This document shows positions 60,506-64,000 of a DNA stretch of 64,000 bases, piece by piece. The notes below the pieces were generated by a model, which was given only the letters and a program-made list of their open reading frames with translations, did not search any database and was not told the DNA's origin. Both the position numbers and the translations under genes were made by a program. The stretch covers positions 620,001 through 684,000 of the forward strand of contig MOWL01000069.1 in the NCBI GenBank assembly GCA_002110485.1, given 5' to 3'. This DNA is from Emergomyces orientalis (lineage: Eukaryota; Ascomycota; Eurotiomycetes; Onygenales; Ajellomycetaceae). How positions within the stretch are numbered: position 1 is the stretch's first letter; each line of letters opens with the position of its first letter.

Positions 60506-62321
60506 ATGTGATGATTGCTGAGAATACAAGAAGATATCAAAAAATCAAAATCGAAATCAAATCGAAATCAACATCAACACCAAAGTTCGCGAAAAGTTGA
60601 TAGAGAGTGATTGAAAATTTTCCGTTGGGTTATAGTTTTAATACATTACTTGATCTTTTCATTTTTCATTTTTTATTTTTATTCTTTGACTTTTTTAACG
60701 TTTCTTACTTGCACTGTTTCAAAATACATGAATCAAAATAGCGGATTTGAAAAGCACAGTGGGAAAAGGGGGAAGCAAGCATGACACAAAAGCACCTTTT
60801 CACATTTTTATTTTTCTTCTTCCGTCTCCCTGTCTTTTTGCTCGTTCCACGATGGGGAGACTCTGGGCTTTTATTTGCCCTCCTTTTTCTCTCAATCCTT
60901 TCGAACTTTTCTTAAGACATCTCTCCAAACCCCGCTATCATCGTTTCCTTTAACTTTCTTTCTTTCTTTTTTTGCATTTGCGCCATACCACGCTCATTTG
61001 TTTAAAATATATATAAAATCATCATATCATATCGTCTAAAGGTCTTTTCCTCAATTGAAATCATAGTTCATAGTAGTTTCATCTTCATACCTATTCAAAA
61101 ACGTTAGGCATCGAAAATAGAAGGGGGTTGGTGTGGGGTGTTTTGTTGGGCCTGTTGAAGCCGGACATACCTATTCCCCCTCTCTCTTCCTCGTCGGACG
61201 TTAATAAGGGCTACCTAGAGGGTTCGACTACGAGAGCTTTCGTGCCTCGGTATCTCCTTGCAAAATGCCAAAACTCTACATCTGATGCCGCCCTGAACGA
61301 CCACCCGCCGCCGCTTAAACTTCTTGCATAACAGCCGACACTTCTTAGCGGCAATATTCACCGTATCATTGTGTTTTCTTCCGTTTTCTGGCTGCTGCAT
61401 CTTATCTCTCCAAGGACGGGTGGGTTGGTAACTTTTTTGAGGGGGGCCCTTATGTTTTCACCGGGCAAGAAGAAGTTGTGTTCTTCAGGTAAAAAGATTG
61501 GTACCACCCTTCCTGTTGAGTGAGTGAGTGATTAATTAATGGGGAAGCAACGAGTTTTTGAAGCGAATAAGCGACACACAGCGAAGAGGCGATAATTTAT
61601 CACGAAAGCAAAAGAAGCAGGCTAGAGACCACAACTGTGCTGTGCCAGACGTCAATCATGAAAAACCACAATTGAAGTTCGGTTTTTCCCTTTTTATTAT
61701 TTTACATCTAAAGAAAGAATTAGGTTTGCTTTGAGGAGAGAAAGAGGTTTTTTTTTAGTAACTGAATTTTTCAATCATTAGGCTAGAGGGCGGACAATTT
61801 CTTGTCAGAGCATTAAAGAGGGCACATTTGAAAATGAAGCTTAAGCTATAAAAATAAAATGCCATAGCAAGAATAATTAGCACATGGTAGTATCTCGTAG
61901 CCACAGTGTACTGAAGTAGCGGGAGAAAGTAACCTGTATTTCAGATCATATACCCCTCCTCCCCCCTTCATCCGGTAGAGAGTTGAGTTTGAAGAAAGAC
62001 TGACTTCCTGCCAGTTGAAATAAAGGCCAGTGCCGTTTCAACTGCTTGAAAACTCCAAATAAATTCGATTTCTGTTCTTCTCCAATACACACGAACACGA
62101 GGATGATGCAAATTGATCGGATTCTCAAAGCTGAAATATTCTCCTCTTTACCTGAAAATATCTTGATACCAGTTGAGATTATCTAATATATCGGTTAAGG
62201 AGACAGCAACAAGGCAGCTAGCTATGTAGCTCAATATATTGATATCAGATGATGCTAAAGTAAAATACTTGACTCTCCTTATATTTTGAATGAATTAGCT
62301 TAAAACCAAAGGAAGCAGCCT

Positions 62322-62362
62322 GATATAGATATAGATGTAGATGTAGATGTAGATGTAGATAT
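62322..62362. repeat. (GATRTA)n hexanucleotide repeat
   Basis: About seven GATATA/GATGTA units in tandem downstream of homocitrate synthase. Confidence 0.85.
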
Positions 62363-63471
62363 TTCATTGATATGAGAATAGCCCCCCCCCCCCACGGAGA
62401 TCCTCACTCTCTCGCCGTGGTTGTAGCTGACGCAGGGTGTGGCTTTAACAAAATGTGGACCTCGGCAAGCCCCGACTAGCCCCCAAAATAGCCTAGCCCC
62501 CTGCTAAGCTCGAGCCACCCAAGGCCCCCCCCCCCCCCCCGGGGCTGGTTGACGTCATTCGCCCACTGTGGCTGGATGGGGCTGCTGAGTGCCAAGACTC
62601 CTGCACAGTGACGGAATCAGGTCCACTCAAACAAGGTTTTTCCCAACGTCCGGGCAGTGGAGAGAAGTTGCATCACTGGAATGTTGTTAAACGTTTCCTT
62701 GGAAGAAATTGATGGCTTGGATAAAATATATAAAAAATGTGTAGAGTCTGGAGATGTGGTTAAATTTTTTACATTGGGCTATGGTATCCATCATCATGCC
62801 GTTTACTACTTGAAGAAACCAGCCAACCAACCACCGCCACCAGCAAAACTCCAAAAAAAAACTCCTCTTTGAGAAATGACCTTGGCCGGGAGGGAAATAT
62901 TTTGGATGGATAAAAGACTGGGCTGGCTTAACCACCACCCCCCGGGCCGATTACCGATGATGAGATGACCACAAAACAGCCCCCATCCATCCCCCACCAG
63001 CAACCAGAGCTGGCAAATCACAATCACACAGCCCATGACACAAGATGAAGGGGAAGAAGGGAGAATGCGGTGAGGGAAAAGCCAAAATTACAAATAAATA
63101 AAAAAAGGGCCCCTCCCCCCATGCAACCCAACCCCAAACGGAGAATTTAGCAAATAAAAAGGCGCCATTTATTATTGTGTGTTGTGTGGTGGTATTTTCC
63201 CTTTCCATATTGACGTACCCTTTTCCGAAACCCTCCCAATTAGTATTGAATAGTAATCATCATAAATACACCAGAGTGGTGGAATTTTACGGAATGAGGT
63301 ATCCTGTGGGGGCGGGCCAAGGGGACCACTCGAGCAGAGCATCCATTTTTTTTTATTATTCCCTAAAAACGTACAATTTTTTCAGAGGGTGCGTTAACTC
63401 CCGCAACATAGTTGAACTGGGAATGGGGTCGGGCCTGGGCTGGCCAGCTGTTGGTTGGCTGTGATTGTGGT

Positions 63472-63508
63472 GATGGGTGATGGGTGATGGGTGATGGGTG
63501 ATGGGCGA
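63472..63508. repeat. (TGATGGG)n heptanucleotide repeat
   Basis: About five tandem TGATGGG units in gene-free sequence near the right edge. Confidence 0.85.
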
Positions 63509-64000
63509 TGGCAAAAATCCAGCTCTTTGCGTCAAACCCACGCGCATCTTTATCAATCACACCTCCACAACGGACAGATAGTCTTCTGTAACTGCTGATG
63601 TGGAAAACATTGACGAGAACACGCAGACACCTACGAAAAGAAAGAAAAAAACATCATGTTTAAATAAAAAAATAAAAATTATGGGGACTTGAGATTTCAA
63701 GGGATGGGGTTTGGTGGGGTTATTTATTTATTCCCGTTTTTATCGAATTGCTACTCTGAAAAGAAGATGATGATGAAGGTGAATGAATGAATGACTTAGG
63801 AACAGAGATGCGCATGACAAGGATGATGGGAAAAAGGGAAATTAAAGCAAAGAGGAGCGAGAGATCGAGAAAAAATATTTCAATGGAGTGAAATGGATCA
63901 AAGGCCCAACCCAATTAATCAATCAATCATCAACACAAAAAAAAAAAAAAAGAAAAGGAACAATTTCCAACTCTCCCCCCTTTTTTCTCCCCGTGCAATT

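Larger units (their letters stand above)
60506..64000. other. 3.5 kb gene-free right end with simple repeats
   Basis: No exon is supported, and no open frame clearly runs off the right edge. Simple sequence includes (GATRTA)n at about 62,322-62,362, C-runs at 62,384-62,392 and 62,527-62,540, (TGATGGG)n at about 63,472-63,508, and A-runs near 63,935-63,950. A short frame at 62,657-62,872 (plus) looks chance. Confidence 0.45.

Overview
This window comes from a filamentous ascomycete. Genes carry several short introns (54-173 bp, one of 405 bp) with GT/AG ends and CTAAC- or CTGAC-like branch sites, intergenic stretches are long and low in complexity, and the proteins are of Pezizomycotina type. 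Large gene-poor gaps and the protein types suggest Eurotiomycetes, possibly Onygenales; that placement is inference.

Left part (1-9.4 kb, all minus strand): the 5' part of a COQ3 ubiquinone O-methyltransferase running off the left edge, a secreted M6-family metalloprotease, and a four-exon fungal ENA-type (IID) sodium P-type ATPase. A 4.2 kb gap follows.

13.6-22.1 kb (minus strand): a BRAP2/ETP1-like RING and ZnF-UBP protein, a complete small LTR retroelement inserted in its promoter, a four-unit polyubiquitin gene with a heat-shock-element-like array upstream, and a small cysteine-containing putative secreted protein whose start codon is unclear.

25.0-27.6 kb: a four-exon Zn(II)2Cys6 transcription factor (minus). 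About 7.5 kb of mostly empty sequence separates it from the seven-exon farnesyltransferase beta subunit gene (RAM1, plus). A dsRNA-binding-like exon lies at 40.2 kb without a findable 5' part.

40.6-55.4 kb is gene-poor, with only one small two-exon hypothetical gene and weak coding fragments. A likely four-helix membrane protein (minus) ends it.

Right part: a PSG1-like single-pass membrane protein and a five-exon homocitrate synthase (both plus), then 3.5 kb with no gene seen.

Most genes are unrelated housekeeping genes: ubiquinone and lysine synthesis, ion transport, ubiquitin, protein prenylation. The most unusual object is the 1.65 kb retroelement at 16,684-18,334. It has 97 bp LTRs, a GAGTT target duplication, a half-tRNA primer site, a polypurine tract and gag only. 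From about 17,840 its gag frame is interrupted only by six TGA codons. Splice sites were read by eye from frame continuity and family conservation; no database search or transcript data were available.
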